NCBI RefSeq assembly: GCF_005503695.1
Contig: NZ_SCMU01000030.1
Location: 1 to 38,848, forward strand
Length of the DNA: 38,848 nucleotides
Origin: Sphingopyxis sp. 2PD
GTDB lineage: Bacteria > Pseudomonadota > Alphaproteobacteria > Sphingomonadales > Sphingomonadaceae
Direction of reading: 5' to 3'
In this document: piece after piece, positions 24,537 through 34,764 of the stretch
How positions within the stretch are numbered: the stretch's first letter is position 1
Layout: every line of letters begins with the position of its first letter
Program-made: the position numbers and the translations under genes
The notes under the pieces: model-generated
Told to the model about the DNA's origin: nothing
What the model saw: only the letters and a program-made list of their open reading frames with translations
Databases searched by the model: none

Positions 24537-24565
24537 AATTCCGATCTTACATCAAGCGCTTGCGG

Positions 24566-25081
24566 CTACTCCAGATCGTCGGTTGTCAAATTGTATTGGC
24601 ATCTGATGCTCAATTCCTTTGGGTCGTCGCGCATGTAGGTTATCGAACCCATCGCCTTCGGCGCGATCCCGTCGCGGCCACATACCCGGACGCCCTCTTT
24701 GCACGAACGAGTCCATCCGGCGGAATTGAGCGTCGTTTCGTTGCTGGCATTGCGCGGGAAATAGGCGGCGATCGTTGCCGAAAATCGCTTGTCCCCCGGC
24801 TTGGTCGTAGGGCTTAAAGTCGTCAAAATGAGTTTAGAGGGGGCAGCACCCATGACTTTGGTGCTGGCGGGAGCAAATTCCACGGAAGACAGCTCGCCCA
24901 TGAACACCGTGGCAGGTGATCCAGTTTTTTGCCGCAAAACCGTCAGCGATGTCATCGATTGCATCGCCGCCTTGAACGGCAGCTTGCATTCGAACGCGTC
25001 GGCAGCGGTCTGTGCAGTGGCCGGCACCGTGACGCCAGCCGCCGCTGCCAGCGCTGCCGCTGCATACAAACGCCCGTTCAA
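24566..25081 (-). CDS. small exported protein with four conserved-looking cysteines, unknown
   Basis: I do not recognise a family. The 171-residue product has a signal peptide ([20 protein letters not shown]) and then a soluble domain with cysteines in [20 protein letters not shown] and IRCQYN, enough for two disulfides in the periplasm. The likely start is TTG at 25081, which overlaps the gltA stop (TTGA, 25081-25078), so it would be translated by coupling from gltA; TTG 25069 is an alternative. A longer frame upstream lies inside gltA and is not used. It is convergent with the kinase homologue, only 29 bases away. Confidence 0.65.
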   Translation of the reverse strand: MNGRLYAAAALAAAAGVTVPATAQTAADAFECKLPFKAAMQSMTSLTVLRQKTGSPATVFMGELSSVEFAPASTKVMGAAPSKLILTTLSPTTKPGDKRFSATIAAYFPRNASNETTLNSAGWTRSCKEGVRVCGRDGIAPKAMGSITYMRDDPKELSIRCQYNLTTDDLE

Positions 25082-26364
25082 CGCTGACCCACCGGCACAT
25101 AATCGCGCGCCGCCGGACCCGTGTACAGCTGGCGCGGGCGGCCGATTTTCTGCGCGGGGTCCGAGATCATTTCGTTCCACTGCGCGACCCACCCAACCGT
25201 GCGGGCGAGCGCGAACAGCGCAGTGAACATCGTCGTCGGAAAACCGATCGCCGACAGGATGACGCCCGAATAGAAATCGACGTTCGGGAACAGCTTCTTT
25301 TCGACGAAATAGGGATCGCTGAGCGCCATTTCCTCAAGCTGCAGCGCGACTTCGAACACCGGGTCATTGACCTTCAGCGCTTCGAATACTTCGCGCACCG
25401 TCTTCTGCATCACCGTCGCGCGCGGATCGTAGTTTTTGTACACGCGATGGCCAAAGCCCATCAAGCGGAACGGATCGTCCTTGTCCTTGGCGCGCGCGAT
25501 ATATTCGGGGATTCGTTCGGGACGGCCGATTTCGCGAAGCATGTTGAGCGCGGCTTCATTGGCGCCGCCATGCGCCGGCCCCCACAGGCAGGCGATGCCC
25601 GCAGCGATGCACGCGAACGGGTTTGCGCCCGACGAGCCCGCAAGGCGGACGGTCGAGGTCGACGCATTCTGTTCATGGTCGGCGTGGAGAATGAAAATGC
25701 GGTCGAGCGCGCGTTCGACGACCGGGTTGACCTCATATTCCTCGGCGGGAACGCCAAAGGTCATGCGCAGGAAATTGCCGGTGTAGCTGAGCTTGTTATC
25801 GGGATAGACGAAGGGCTGGCCGACCGAATATTTATACGCCATCGCCGCGATCGTCGGCATTTTGGCGATCAGCCGGTGGCTGGCGATCATCCGCTGGTGC
25901 GGATCGTGGATCTCGGTCGAGTCGTGATAAAAGGCGCTGAGCGCGCCGACGACGCCGCACATGATCGCCATCGGATGCGCGTCGCGGCGGAAGCCACGGT
26001 AAAAGGTCGCCAGCTGTTCGTGCAGCATCGTGTGGCGGGTGATCGTATTGTCGAAATCGGCCAGTTCCTGCGCGTTCGGCAGTTCGCCGTTGAGCAGCAG
26101 GTAGCAGGTTTCCATGAAGCTGGAATGTTCAGCAAGATCGCCGATGGCATAGCCGCGATGGAGCAGCACGCCCTCGTCGCCATCGATATAGGTGATCTGC
26201 GATTCGCAGCTGGCGGTCGAGGTGAACCCGGGGTCGTAGGTGAAAGCGCCGGTCTGGGCATAGAATTTGCGGATGTCGACGACATCGGGGCCGATGGTGC
26301 CCGACAATACCGGACTTTCGACAGTCTTGTCGCCCAGGGTGATTTTTGCGGGTTGGTCGGTCAT
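25078..26364 (-). CDS. gltA: citrate synthase
   Basis: Condenses oxaloacetate and acetyl-CoA to citrate, entry step of the TCA cycle. The 428-residue length and the N-terminal extension with [13 protein letters not shown] sequence are typical of the type II NADH-sensitive hexameric enzyme of proteobacteria. Catalytic segments are [32 protein letters not shown] (active His), [15 protein letters not shown] (His) and VDFYSGVIL (Asp). ATG at 26364 follows CAGGGAAAAAAAT. It lies 38 bases downstream of gltX on the same strand and may share its transcript; a small exported protein is coupled to its stop. Confidence 0.97.
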   Translation of the reverse strand: MTDQPAKITLGDKTVESPVLSGTIGPDVVDIRKFYAQTGAFTYDPGFTSTASCESQITYIDGDEGVLLHRGYAIGDLAEHSSFMETCYLLLNGELPNAQELADFDNTITRHTMLHEQLATFYRGFRRDAHPMAIMCGVVGALSAFYHDSTEIHDPHQRMIASHRLIAKMPTIAAMAYKYSVGQPFVYPDNKLSYTGNFLRMTFGVPAEEYEVNPVVERALDRIFILHADHEQNASTSTVRLAGSSGANPFACIAAGIACLWGPAHGGANEAALNMLREIGRPERIPEYIARAKDKDDPFRLMGFGHRVYKNYDPRATVMQKTVREVFEALKVNDPVFEVALQLEEMALSDPYFVEKKLFPNVDFYSGVILSAIGFPTTMFTALFALARTVGWVAQWNEMISDPAQKIGRPRQLYTGPAARDYVPVGQR

Positions 26365-26402
26365 ATTTTTTTCCCTGTTATGACGGCGAGGAGAGAGCGT
26401 GG

Positions 26403-27869
26403 CTACGCCCCTGCCGGATAATGTTGCACTGCGTCAAGTCGGGCCAGACTGACATCACGCCCGAGCAACAACAGCACGTCGAAAATCCCTGGGGAAACGG
26501 TGCGGCCGGTTAAGGCTGCGCGTAACGGTCCAGCCAATTTGCCGAGTCCCAGTTCGGCGGCTTCGGCCTCGGCCCGCACGGCGGCGTCCAGCTCTTCTAT
26601 CGTCCATTGGTCCAGCCCGCGCAGCCGCTGCGTCACGGCAGCCAGCAAGCCTTCGGGCGCAGCCATTAGCACCTCGGCAGCCTTTTCGTCCACCGGCAAC
26701 GGATCGCCCTGGAACAGGAACATCGCGCCGTCGGCGACTTCGTCCAGCGTCTTGGCGCGCGGTTTGAGCGATTCCATGGCGCGGGTCAGCGTAGCGCGTT
26801 CGGCGTCGGTGAGCGCGCGGCCAGCAAGCTTTTCGACGCGCGGCGCGATCAGCGCGGCGAGCCGCGCATCATCGGCTTCGCGCAGATAATGTCCGTTGAG
26901 ATTTTCGAGCTTTTTGAAGTCGAAGCGCGACGGCGAGCGGCCGACATGGGCAAGGTCGAACCACGCGGTCGCCTGTTCGCGGCTGATGATCTCGTCATCG
27001 CCATGGCCCCAGCCGAGGCGGAGCAGATAATTGTTCACCGCTTCAGGGAGATAGCCCATTTCGTCGCGGTAAGCGTCGACGCCGAGCGCGCCGTGGCGTT
27101 TCGACAGTTTCGCGCCGTCAGCGCCGTGGATCAGCGGCACATGCGCATAGGTCGGCTCGCGCCAGCCCATCGCGCGGATCAGCGCGAGCTGGCGGAAGGC
27201 GTTGTTGAGATGGTCGTCGCCGCGGATGACATGCGTCACGCCCATATCGTTATCGTCGACGACGACGCTGAGCATATAGGTCGGCGTGCCGTCGCTGCGC
27301 AGCAGGACAAAATCGTCGAGTTCGGCGTTCTGGACGGTGACCTCTCCTTGCACCTTGTCGGCTATCGTCGCGGCGCCGTCTTGCGGCGCGCGCAGGCGGA
27401 CGACGTGCGGGACGGCGGGATCGCCGTCGGTGCGGTCGCGCCAGGGGCTGCGGACTCGGAAGGGCTGGCGCTTTTCCTGCGCTTCGGCGCGCATCGCCGC
27501 GAGTTCGTCCTGGCTGAGGTAACAGCGATAGGCCTCCCCCTTGGCCAGCAACTCGGCGGCGACCGCGGCGTGGCGATCGGCGCGGGCGAACTGGAACACC
27601 GTTTCGCCATCCCAGCCGAGGTCGAGCCATTGCATGCCGTCAATAATCGCATCGATCGCTGCGTCGGTCGAACGCGCGCGGTCGGTATCCTCGATCCGCA
27701 GCAGGAATTTGCCGCCATGATGGCGAGCGAACAACCAGTTGAACAGCGCGGTGCGCGCGCCGCCGATGTGCAGGAAACCGGTCGGCGACGGGGCAAAACG
27801 GGTTACGACATCGGCGCCGGTTGCCTCCGGGGTTTTCGCGGTCATATCGGTTTCAATATCGGTTGCCAC
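26403..27869 (-). CDS. gltX: glutamyl-tRNA synthetase
   Basis: Charges tRNA-Glu with glutamate; class I synthetase. The HIGH-type motif is in [22 protein letters not shown] and the KMSKS-type motif is [11 protein letters not shown], with the anticodon-binding helical domain at the C-terminus. Length is about 488 residues, normal for bacteria. Several starts are possible: GTG 27869 sits 5 bases after GAGG and is my choice; GTG 27884 and ATG 27845 ([14 protein letters not shown]) are alternatives differing by a few non-conserved residues. It is divergent from comEC and upstream of gltA. A second gltX paralogue, common in alphaproteobacteria, cannot be excluded elsewhere. Confidence 0.96.
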   Translation of the reverse strand: MATDIETDMTAKTPEATGADVVTRFAPSPTGFLHIGGARTALFNWLFARHHGGKFLLRIEDTDRARSTDAAIDAIIDGMQWLDLGWDGETVFQFARADRHAAVAAELLAKGEAYRCYLSQDELAAMRAEAQEKRQPFRVRSPWRDRTDGDPAVPHVVRLRAPQDGAATIADKVQGEVTVQNAELDDFVLLRSDGTPTYMLSVVVDDNDMGVTHVIRGDDHLNNAFRQLALIRAMGWREPTYAHVPLIHGADGAKLSKRHGALGVDAYRDEMGYLPEAVNNYLLRLGWGHGDDEIISREQATAWFDLAHVGRSPSRFDFKKLENLNGHYLREADDARLAALIAPRVEKLAGRALTDAERATLTRAMESLKPRAKTLDEVADGAMFLFQGDPLPVDEKAAEVLMAAPEGLLAAVTQRLRGLDQWTIEELDAAVRAEAEAAELGLGKLAGPLRAALTGRTVSPGIFDVLLLLGRDVSLARLDAVQHYPAGA

Positions 27870-27927
27870 CACGGCCTCTTTCACTCAATTTGCCGCGCGT
27901 CGCGGCGGCGTTCGGGGAGCCCCTAGC

Positions 27928-30087
27928 ATGGCGACAAGACAGCTTCAAACGCCCATTGCCCCGCGCTGGGGTCACCGCTGGCGGGCGCTGGGAGATGCCA
28001 TCGAGCTGCGGCTCGAGGCAGAGCGCGAGCGGATCGCGTTGTGGCTTCCCGCCGCGCTTGGCGCGGGGATCGCGCTGTGGCTGGCGCTGCCGACGGCGAT
28101 GTACTGGATCGGGGCGCTGCTGGCGCTGGGCGCTGGAGCGCTGGCAGGCGGTATGATCGGCTGGGAGCGGTGGCTGGGCCGCGCAATCGTCATCGGCTGC
28201 GGTGTCATGGCGATCGGTATCCTGCTCATCTGGGGCCGCGCACTGTGGGTGGCGGCGCCGGTGTTGGCGCAACCGGTAACAACTGCTTTTTCAGCCGAGG
28301 TCGAGCGCGTTGACGCGCAACCGGCGCGCGGACAGGTGCGGTTGATCGTCCGTCCCCACGCGCGCGCCGACCTGCCGCCGCGATTGCGCGTGACGGCGAG
28401 CGAGGAGCAGGCCGCCGGGGTGATCCCGGGCGAGCGGATTGGCCTGCGGGCGCGATTGATGCCGCCACCGACCGCCAGCCTGCCCGGCGGCTATGATTTC
28501 GCCCAGCGCGCCTGGTTCGACCGACTGGGCGCGGTCGGGACGGTGATCGGCGACATCGGCCGCGCGCCCGGTGCGGGCCAGGGGCCGCCGCCGCTGCGGG
28601 CGCGGTTGACACGGCATATCCACGAGCAGGTCGACGGGTCGGCTGGCGGCGTCGCGGCTGCGCTGGTGACGGGCGACCGCGGCGCGATCAGCGAGGCAGA
28701 TGACGAGGCGATGCGTCGCAGCGGGTTGGCGCATCTGCTTTCGATCAGCGGGCTACATGTCACCGCGGTGGTTGGTTTCACAATGCTGCTCGCTATGCGC
28801 CTTCTGGCGCTCAGTCGGAGGTTGGCGCTGCGGGGCTGGGTTCTACCACTCGCGGCCGCCGCCGCAGCGCTGGTAGGCGGCGGCTACACGCTGCTTGCCG
28901 GGGCCGAAGTGCCGACGCTGCGGTCGTTCATCGCGTCTTTGCTGGTGATGGTAGCTTTTCTGATGGGGCGAGAGGCAATGACGCTGCGGCTGGTGGCGGC
29001 GGGGGCGTTGCTGGTCATGCTGTGGCGGCCAGAGGCGCTGGCGGGACCGAGCTTTCAGCTGAGTTTTGCCGCGGTTACCGCGATCGTGGCGCTGCACGAG
29101 AGCCGGTGGATGCGCAGGTTTGTCGCGCGGCGCGAGGAACCCTGGGTGTTTCGGCTGGGCCGCGGCGTGGGAGCACTCATCCTGACCGGGCTGGTCGTCG
29201 AGGCCGCGCTGGCGCCGATTGCGCTGTTCCATTTTCACAAGGCGGGCCTCTATGGCGCGCTTGCGAATGTGGTCGCGATCCCGCTGACGACCTTTGTCAT
29301 CATGCCCGCCGAGGCTTTTGCGCTGCTGTTCGACAGTATCGGTCTCGGCGCGTTTTTCTGGTGGGTTGCCGAAGCAGCGCTGGGCGCACTAATTGCCCTG
29401 GCGCATTGGGTCGCGGCGGCGCCCGGCGCGGTCGCTACGCTGCCTGTATTTCCGCCGTGGGGATTTGCGATCACGGTGTTGGGCGGGTTGTGGTTTCTGC
29501 TCTGGCAAACGCGCTGGCGCCGGGCGGGGCTGATCCCGGTGACGATCGGCATGGCGGCGCTGCTCGCCCAGCCGCGTCCCGATCTGTTGGTCACCGGCGA
29601 CGGCAAGCATATCGCCGCGGCGCTGCCCGATGGCGGCTATGCGCTGCTGCGTAGCCGCGCGGGTGATTATGTCCGCGATACGCTGTCCGAGGCGGCGGGG
29701 ATCGATACGCCGCTGGCGGCGCTGGCCGAGCTCGACCATGTCGAATGCAACCGCGATTTCTGCCGCTGGAGTCACGGTGAAGGCGCTGCGCGGCGCGTCA
29801 TCCTGGCATCGCGCGGGCGTGATCGGATCGAGGGCGCCGATATGGCCGCCGCCTGCGCCGCCGCTGATGTCGTGATCAGCGACCGTTGGTTGCCGCGCGA
29901 GTGCGTCGGACGCTGGATGACGATTGATCGCGACAGCTTGGCCGAAACCGGTGGCCTGGCGCTCTATCTGGGCGACCGACCCACCGCGGTCGCCACGCTG
30001 CGCGCGGGCGACGGGCATCCGTGGCGCCGCCCGCAGCAGCTTAGTGGTAACGACGAAGCAATCCCGACAGGCGCCCCTGCACAATGA
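27928..30087 (+). CDS. comEC: ComEC/Rec2-related competence membrane protein
   Basis: Inner-membrane channel for uptake of single-stranded DNA during transformation. The 719-residue protein has an N-terminal membrane and OB-like region (about 20-230) and the polytopic competence domain with the diagnostic segment [16 protein letters not shown], then a C-terminal region (about 550-719). That C-terminal part lacks the metallo-beta-lactamase motif HxHxDH found in Gram-positive ComEC, a shortened form I recall as usual in alphaproteobacteria. ATG at 27928 follows GGGGAG. Its 3' end overlaps the convergent lexA gene by 47 bases. Confidence 0.92.
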   Translation: MATRQLQTPIAPRWGHRWRALGDAIELRLEAERERIALWLPAALGAGIALWLALPTAMYWIGALLALGAGALAGGMIGWERWLGRAIVIGCGVMAIGILLIWGRALWVAAPVLAQPVTTAFSAEVERVDAQPARGQVRLIVRPHARADLPPRLRVTASEEQAAGVIPGERIGLRARLMPPPTASLPGGYDFAQRAWFDRLGAVGTVIGDIGRAPGAGQGPPPLRARLTRHIHEQVDGSAGGVAAALVTGDRGAISEADDEAMRRSGLAHLLSISGLHVTAVVGFTMLLAMRLLALSRRLALRGWVLPLAAAAAALVGGGYTLLAGAEVPTLRSFIASLLVMVAFLMGREAMTLRLVAAGALLVMLWRPEALAGPSFQLSFAAVTAIVALHESRWMRRFVARREEPWVFRLGRGVGALILTGLVVEAALAPIALFHFHKAGLYGALANVVAIPLTTFVIMPAEAFALLFDSIGLGAFFWWVAEAALGALIALAHWVAAAPGAVATLPVFPPWGFAITVLGGLWFLLWQTRWRRAGLIPVTIGMAALLAQPRPDLLVTGDGKHIAAALPDGGYALLRSRAGDYVRDTLSEAAGIDTPLAALAELDHVECNRDFCRWSHGEGAARRVILASRGRDRIEGADMAAACAAADVVISDRWLPRECVGRWMTIDRDSLAETGGLALYLGDRPTAVATLRAGDGHPWRRPQQLSGNDEAIPTGAPAQ

Positions 30088-30724
30088 CGCGCTCGGCGGG
30101 GTAGCGCTGCGGTTCGTAGGCGCTGTTCGCGGGATCGAGCCGGATCATCGGGCCTTCGCGGCGGAAAAATTTGAGCGTCGCGTCCTGCCCGTCGACGAGC
30201 GCAACGACGATGTCGCCCTCGCGCGCGGTGCTGGCTTTCTGGATCAGTGCGTAGTCGCCGTCGAAAATCCCGGCCTCGACCATCGAGTCGCCCGACACTT
30301 CGAGCGCATAATGTTCGCCTGCACCGAGCAGCGCGGCAGGGACGGCGAGGTTGTTGTAATCCTCGAACGCTTCGATCGGGACGCCTGCCGCGATCTTGCC
30401 GTGCAGCGGCACTTCGACGATGTCGTTCGCGGCGATCGGGCGCATCGCGGGAGCGGGCTTGCGCAGCGGGACGACATTGTCGCGATCATTGCCCACGGCG
30501 GGCTTGCTGCCTTCGGGGAGTTTGATCACCTCGAGCGCGCGGGCGCGGTTGGGCAGGCGGCGGAGGAAGCCCCTTTCTTCCAAGGCACTTATCAGGCGAT
30601 GTATACCCGATTTCGACTTCAGTCCGAGCGCTTCCTTCATCTCCTCGAACGACGGCGAAATGCCGCCCGCATCAAGCTTTTGCTGAATGAAGTGAAGCAG
30701 TTCATGCTGCTTGGCGGTCAACAT
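30041..30724 (-). CDS. lexA: SOS repressor LexA
   Basis: Repressor of DNA-damage genes; self-cleaves when RecA is activated. The 227-residue protein has an N-terminal winged helix ([13 protein letters not shown], then [16 protein letters not shown]) and a C-terminal S24 peptidase domain. The cleavage bond is Ala113-Gly114 ([11 protein letters not shown]), the catalytic Ser147 is in [10 protein letters not shown], and Lys185 is in DATLKFF. ATG at 30724 follows GGAGG. Autoregulation is evident: a perfect alphaproteobacterial SOS box lies upstream. It is downstream of moeA on the same strand and convergent with comEC. Confidence 0.97.
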   Translation of the reverse strand: MLTAKQHELLHFIQQKLDAGGISPSFEEMKEALGLKSKSGIHRLISALEERGFLRRLPNRARALEVIKLPEGSKPAVGNDRDNVVPLRKPAPAMRPIAANDIVEVPLHGKIAAGVPIEAFEDYNNLAVPAALLGAGEHYALEVSGDSMVEAGIFDGDYALIQKASTAREGDIVVALVDGQDATLKFFRREGPMIRLDPANSAYEPQRYPAERVIVQGRLSGLLRRYH

Positions 30725-30762
30725 CGATCATCCTCCGTCGGGACCAGAACCGGACATAATGA

Positions 30763-30794
30763 GAACGATAGTGGAACAGAGCGGAACTTGTCAA
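30763..30794 (-). promoter_or_regulatory. lexA promoter with SOS box GAAC-N7-GAAC
   Basis: The SOS box is GAAC (30763-30766), seven bases, GAAC (30774-30777), the direct repeat used by alphaproteobacterial LexA; extra GAAC copies occur at 30747-30750 and 30784-30787. On the minus strand a perfect -35 TTGACA (30794-30789) stands 18 bases from a -10-like TATCGT (30770-30765), so bound LexA would cover the promoter. The -35 overlaps the moeA stop codon (30791-30793). Confidence 0.82.
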
Positions 30795-32002
30795 GCGATG
30801 ACGATATAATCCGCCATGGCGCCCGCCTCGCGCGGCGGGGCCGCGATCTCGCGGATCAGCAGCGCGTTGGCGGCGGCGAGCGGCGACGTCCTGCCGCTGT
30901 CCTGGCCGATCAGCGGGGTGAGACGGCCCCTCTCGAGTCGCGCACGCAGATAGTCGCGGCGCGCGCCGCCGCCGTCCAACGCGATTGCGAGCGGCGCTTG
31001 GTGGATCGCAGGCAAGGGATCGCGCGCGCCGGCGAGATGGCGGACGAGGGGAAGAAGGAACAAGGTCGCGGTGACGAACGCCGACGACGGGTTGCCGGGC
31101 AGGCCGAGCAGCAGGGCGTCGCCGATCGTTCCGGCGATCAACGGCTTGCCGGGGCGCATCGCGATCTTCCAGAAATCGATGGTCCCGCCCGCGTCCGCCA
31201 GCGCGCCGCGGACATGATCATGATCGCCGACCGACGCGCCGCCGACGGTGACGATGACGTCGTGACGTCGCGCCAACTCTTTCAAAAGCTTGGCAAGTAT
31301 GGCGCGGTCGTCGCGGACGTGATGCGGCAGGCTGACGATAGCGGGTTCGCGGGCGAGCATCGCGGCGAGCATCGGGCTGTTGCTGTCGGGGATCTGGCCC
31401 GAGGCGAGCGATCGCCCCGCTTGGACGAGTTCGTCTCCCGTGGTCAGGATTGCAACGCGGGGGCGGCGCCCGACCGCGAGCTGGCCCGCACCGCTCATCG
31501 CCGCGGCGGCAATCGCGCCGGGGGTCAGGCGGGTTCCCGCAGGGAGCAGGCAATCGCCCGCGGCAAAATCGCTGGCCCGCGCGCGGATATGGAGGCTGCG
31601 GGTGCCGGGGCCGTCGCCGGTCAGCGTCAGCACGGCGCCATTCGCCGATACGTCCTCCTGCACGACCACCGTATCGGCGCCGTCGGGAACCATCGCGCCG
31701 GTAAAGATCCGCATCGCTTCGCCTGCGTTCACCCGGCGATCGGGCGCGGTACCTGCGGCGCTTTCGCCGATGATCGTCCACGGGCCGGGCAGATCGGCAA
31801 AGCGAATCGCATAGCCGTCCATCGCCGACAGGGGCGCGGCGGGCTGGTCGCGCAATGCGAGGATGTCGTCCGAGGTATAGCGGTCAAGGCATTCGAAAAG
31901 GGAGATATTCTCTGTCGATAGCGGTTCGCGGAGCGCCAGCAATCGCGCCTGCGCTTCCTCGACCGGCAGCAGCTTCGATTGGATGACGGTGCGATCGGTC
32001 AA
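30791..32002 (-). CDS. moeA: molybdopterin molybdenumtransferase MoeA
   Basis: Inserts molybdate into adenylylated molybdopterin, the last general step of molybdenum cofactor synthesis. The 403-residue length is normal. Family segments are PLSAMDGYAI, IFTGAMVPDGADTVV, ILTTGDELVQ, DSNSPML, GGASVGDHDHVR, AMRPGKPL and GLPGNPSSAFV. The start is probably TTG at 32002 (followed by T-D-R-T-V-I-Q-S-K), with AGGA upstream; no ATG fits. Upstream in-frame sequence runs through repeat R8 into moaC and is not coding in this frame. The 3' end contains the -35 element of the lexA promoter. Confidence 0.93.
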   Translation of the reverse strand: MTDRTVIQSKLLPVEEAQARLLALREPLSTENISLFECLDRYTSDDILALRDQPAAPLSAMDGYAIRFADLPGPWTIIGESAAGTAPDRRVNAGEAMRIFTGAMVPDGADTVVVQEDVSANGAVLTLTGDGPGTRSLHIRARASDFAAGDCLLPAGTRLTPGAIAAAAMSGAGQLAVGRRPRVAILTTGDELVQAGRSLASGQIPDSNSPMLAAMLAREPAIVSLPHHVRDDRAILAKLLKELARRHDVIVTVGGASVGDHDHVRGALADAGGTIDFWKIAMRPGKPLIAGTIGDALLLGLPGNPSSAFVTATLFLLPLVRHLAGARDPLPAIHQAPLAIALDGGGARRDYLRARLERGRLTPLIGQDSGRTSPLAAANALLIREIAAPPREAGAMADYIVIA

Positions 32003-32022
32003 AATGGTCCTATCCTGCCGTG

Positions 32023-32109
32023 CCGTTCGTGCTGAGCCTGTCGAAGCACCGCTTTTTCCTGCTGCCGTTTGAAGAAAAAGCAGCCCTTCGACAAGCTCAG
32101 GGCGAACGG
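32023..32109. repeat. palindromic repeat R8 (GAGCCTGTCGAAG family)
   Basis: Outer arms at 32023-32049 (CCGTTCGTGCTGAGCCTGTC at the edge) and 32084-32109 are imperfect inverted copies. An inner stem GCTTTTTC (32051-32058) / GAAAAAGC (32074-32081) extends the cruciform. It lies between moaC and moeA in the same transcript and shares the core GAGC(C/T)TGTCGAAG with R10. Confidence 0.8.
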
Positions 32110-32112
32110 ATT

Positions 32113-32586
32113 CTATTCGGCGCGCCAGTCGCCCGAACGCCCGCCGCTCTTTTGGAGCAGCCGGATGTCGCCGATCACCATCGCACGGTCGAGCGCCTTC
32201 GCCATGTCGTAGAGGGTGAGCAGCGCGACCGACGCGGCGGTGAGCGCTTCCATCTCGACCCCCGTCGGACCGTTGGTTGCGGCGGTCGCGGTGACCGCGA
32301 TGCCATTGGCTTCCCACGCAAAGTCGACGCCGACCTTGGTGAGCGCGAGCGGATGGCAGAGCGGGATGAGGTCGGACGTGCGCTTGGCCGCCATGATCCC
32401 GGCGATGCGCGCGGTCGAGAGGACGTCGCCCTTGGGCGCGTTACCGCTGCGGATCGCCTCCAACGCTTCCGCCGCCATGGTGATGCGGCCGCTGGCGACG
32501 GCGCGGCGTTGGGTGGCCGGCTTGGCGCCGACATCGACCATGTGCGCGGCGCCGGTTTCGTCGAGATGAGTCGGTTTGAGGGTCAT
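32113..32586 (-). CDS. moaC: cyclic pyranopterin monophosphate synthase MoaC
   Basis: Converts the MoaA product to cyclic pyranopterin monophosphate in molybdenum-cofactor synthesis. The 157-residue protein matches the family throughout: [50 protein letters not shown] and the C-terminal [20 protein letters not shown] plus [17 protein letters not shown] at 32586 is clear from the family start; in-frame sequence further upstream is repeat R9. It lies between trpC and moeA on the minus strand, with a repeat on each side. Confidence 0.96.
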   Translation of the reverse strand: MTLKPTHLDETGAAHMVDVGAKPATQRRAVASGRITMAAEALEAIRSGNAPKGDVLSTARIAGIMAAKRTSDLIPLCHPLALTKVGVDFAWEANGIAVTATAATNGPTGVEMEALTAASVALLTLYDMAKALDRAMVIGDIRLLQKSGGRSGDWRAE

Positions 32587-32682
32587 GGACGGAGCGAAGC
32601 AAGGTGGGGTGGGAAAGGCAAGGGGAGATGGGGGGATTGGCGCCAAATGGCCGCAAACGACCGAAGGCGGACGTACGTCATT

Positions 32683-32842
32683 TCCTCTCTCCCCTTGTGG
32701 GAGAGATACGAAGGCTTGGCAGCTTTGCTGCCTAGCCGCAGTTGAGAGGGGGTTTGCGCGTGCTGGCGTCCGCCCCCTCACCAAGCTTCGCTAGCTCCTG
32801 ACGGAGCAAGCTGCGCTATCCTCTCCCACAAGGGGAGAGGAG
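32683..32842. repeat. palindromic repeat R9 (CCTCTCTCCCC family, long copy)
   Basis: The left end (CCTCTCTCCCCTTGTGGGAG) and right end (CCTCTCCCACAAGGGGAGAG) are inverted relative to each other. Internal text GGCAGCTTTGCTGCCTAG and GAGCAAGCTGCGCTATCC matches R6, but R9 carries about 65 extra bases in the middle. It fills most of the gap between trpC and moaC, where no gene is seen. Confidence 0.85.
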
Positions 32843-32873
32843 CTTGTAGCAACTCCCCACCTCGAAATGCGCT

Positions 32874-33659
32874 TCAGTCCTCGAGCAACGCCCTCGTTGC
32901 CGCCGTGACGTCATCCTGGCGCATCAGGCTTTCGCCGACGAGGAAGGTTTTGACGCCGCTCGCCGCGAGGCGTTGGCAGTCGGCGTGGGTGGCGATGCCG
33001 CTTTCGCCGACCAGCAGCGTGCCCGCGGGAACAAGCTTTGCGAGGCGTTCGGTGACGGCGAGGTCGGTTTCGAAGGTTCTGAGGTCGCGGTTGTTGACGC
33101 CGATCAGGCGCGATTGAAGTATGTTCAGCGCGCGCCCCAATTCGGCTTCGTCATGGACTTCCACGAGCACGTCCATGTTGCGCTCGAATGCGGCCGCCTC
33201 GATCTCCTGCATCGCGCCGTCGTCGAGCGCGGCGACGATGATCAGGATCGCGTCGGCGCCGATCGCGCGCGCTTCGGCGACCTGCCAGGGGTCGATCATG
33301 AAATCCTTGCGCAGCGCGGGCAGGGGGCAGGCGGCGCGCGCGGCGACGAGATAATCTTCATGTCCCTGAAAATAGGGCGCGTCGGTCAGGACCGAGAGGC
33401 AGGCGGCGCCGCCCGCGGCATAGGCGCGGGCGTGGTCGGCGGGATTGAAATCGTTTCGGATCAGTCCCTTGGAGGGCGATGCTTTCTTGATTTCGGCGAT
33501 GAGGGCGAAGCCGCCCGCGTCGATCTTTGCCCGCAGGGCGGCGTGGAAGCCGCGCACCGGGCCTGCGTTGATGGCGTCGAGGTCGGCGAGCGAGCGCTGC
33601 GCGCGGCGCTGCGCGACTTCATCGGCCTTGGTGGCGAGGATCTGGGTGAGTTTGTTCAT
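32874..33659 (-). CDS. trpC: indole-3-glycerol phosphate synthase
   Basis: Cyclises CdRP to indole-3-glycerol phosphate in tryptophan synthesis. The 261-residue TIM barrel is a stand-alone TrpC without a fused TrpF domain. Typical segments are [61 protein letters not shown] and [14 protein letters not shown] at 33659 ([16 protein letters not shown]) matches the family start; the in-frame extension upstream is repeat R10. Order on the strand is trpE, hydrolase, trpG, trpD, trpC. Confidence 0.96.
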   Translation of the reverse strand: MNKLTQILATKADEVAQRRAQRSLADLDAINAGPVRGFHAALRAKIDAGGFALIAEIKKASPSKGLIRNDFNPADHARAYAAGGAACLSVLTDAPYFQGHEDYLVAARAACPLPALRKDFMIDPWQVAEARAIGADAILIIVAALDDGAMQEIEAAAFERNMDVLVEVHDEAELGRALNILQSRLIGVNNRDLRTFETDLAVTERLAKLVPAGTLLVGESGIATHADCQRLAASGVKTFLVGESLMRQDDVTAATRALLED

Positions 33660-33682
33660 TGGGTGGGTCGCAAATTTTTCCT

Positions 33683-33743
33683 TAGCCCTGAGCTTGTCGA
33701 AGGGCACTTCTCCGTGAGGCGCCCTTCGACAGGCTCAGGGCTA
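33683..33743. repeat. palindromic repeat R10 (GCCCTGAGC(C/T)TGTCGAAGGGC family)
   Basis: 23-bp inverted arms at 33683-33705 and 33721-33743 with one mismatch and a 15-base loop form a very stable stem in the transcript between trpD and trpC. It shares its core with R8. Confidence 0.88.
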
Positions 33744-33765
33744 CGGTTATGGTCGTCGGGGATGC

Positions 33766-34764
33766 TCATTTATACGCGATCCAGCAGTTGAGCAGCGCGT
33801 TGGCGAGCCCCTTGTCGATCGCTTCGGCGGCTTCCTCGACGCCGTCGGTCAGCGTTTCGGCGGCGCCCGCGATGACGAGCGCCTCGGCGGCATTGTAGAG
33901 CACCGCGTCGCGGTAGGCGCCGCGCGCGCCTTGCAGCAGCTCGCGCAAGGCTTTGGCATTGTCGACGGCGTCACCGCCGCGGATCGCCGAAATCGGGTGG
34001 GTGGGGAGGCCCGCGTCGCTGGCGTGGCTGCGCTGCATGAACACGCCCTCGGCATTGACCACCGCGACCTCGTTGCCGCCCGCGAGTGATAGTTCGTCGA
34101 TGCCTTCGTCGCCCGAGACGACACGCGAATGGTCGGTACCGAGCCGGTGCAAGGCCTCGGCATAGACGGGGACATAGGCGGGGCGCGCGATGCCGATGAG
34201 CTGGCGCGTGACGCGCGCGGGATTGGCGAGCGGTCCCATCAGGTTGAAGATGGTGCGGCGGGCGAGTTTCTGGCGGATCGGCTGGATGCGCTTCATCGCC
34301 GGATGGTGGTTGGCGGCGAACAGGAAGCAGATGCCGAGATCGGCGAGCGTCGCTTCGGCGAGTCGCCCGGCGCGTTCCATGTCGAGGCCGAGGACTTCGA
34401 GTGTGTCGGCGGCACCCGATTTCGATGAAGCGGCACGATTTCCATGCTTTGCGACAGGGACCTCGCAGGCCGCGACAACAATCGCGACGGCGGTCGAGAC
34501 GTTGAGCGTGTGATGCCCGTCGCCGCCGGTGCCGCAGACGTCGATCGCGCCCGCGGGCGCATCGATGGGGATCAGCCGGTCGCGCAGCGCCTGCGCGGCG
34601 GCGGCGATTTCGACCATCGTCTCGCCGCGGTCGGACAGCGCGGCGAGGAATTCGGCGATTTCATCCTCGGTCGTGCGTGCATCGAGGATGTCGGCGAAGG
34701 CCTGCGCGGCCTCGTCATGATCCAGCAGATGCGCGGGATCGGGCAGCGGGCCGAAGCGGCTCAT
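33766..34764 (-). CDS. trpD: anthranilate phosphoribosyltransferase
   Basis: Transfers phosphoribose from PRPP to anthranilate, second step of tryptophan synthesis. The 332-residue protein has the PRPP-binding [15 protein letters not shown] motif, [18 protein letters not shown], and the segment [15 protein letters not shown] at 34764 overlaps the trpG stop by four bases (ATGA), so trpG and trpD are translationally coupled but not fused. Confidence 0.96.
   Translation of the reverse strand: MSRFGPLPDPAHLLDHDEAAQAFADILDARTTEDEIAEFLAALSDRGETMVEIAAAAQALRDRLIPIDAPAGAIDVCGTGGDGHHTLNVSTAVAIVVAACEVPVAKHGNRAASSKSGAADTLEVLGLDMERAGRLAEATLADLGICFLFAANHHPAMKRIQPIRQKLARRTIFNLMGPLANPARVTRQLIGIARPAYVPVYAEALHRLGTDHSRVVSGDEGIDELSLAGGNEVAVVNAEGVFMQRSHASDAGLPTHPISAIRGGDAVDNAKALRELLQGARGAYRDAVLYNAAEALVIAGAAETLTDGVEEAAEAIDKGLANALLNCWIAYK

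Noticed and set aside
29924..31921. A 665-codon plus-strand open frame running from comEC across lexA and moeA
   Set aside because: It is antisense to two intact genes, and its sequence past the comEC end resembles no family.
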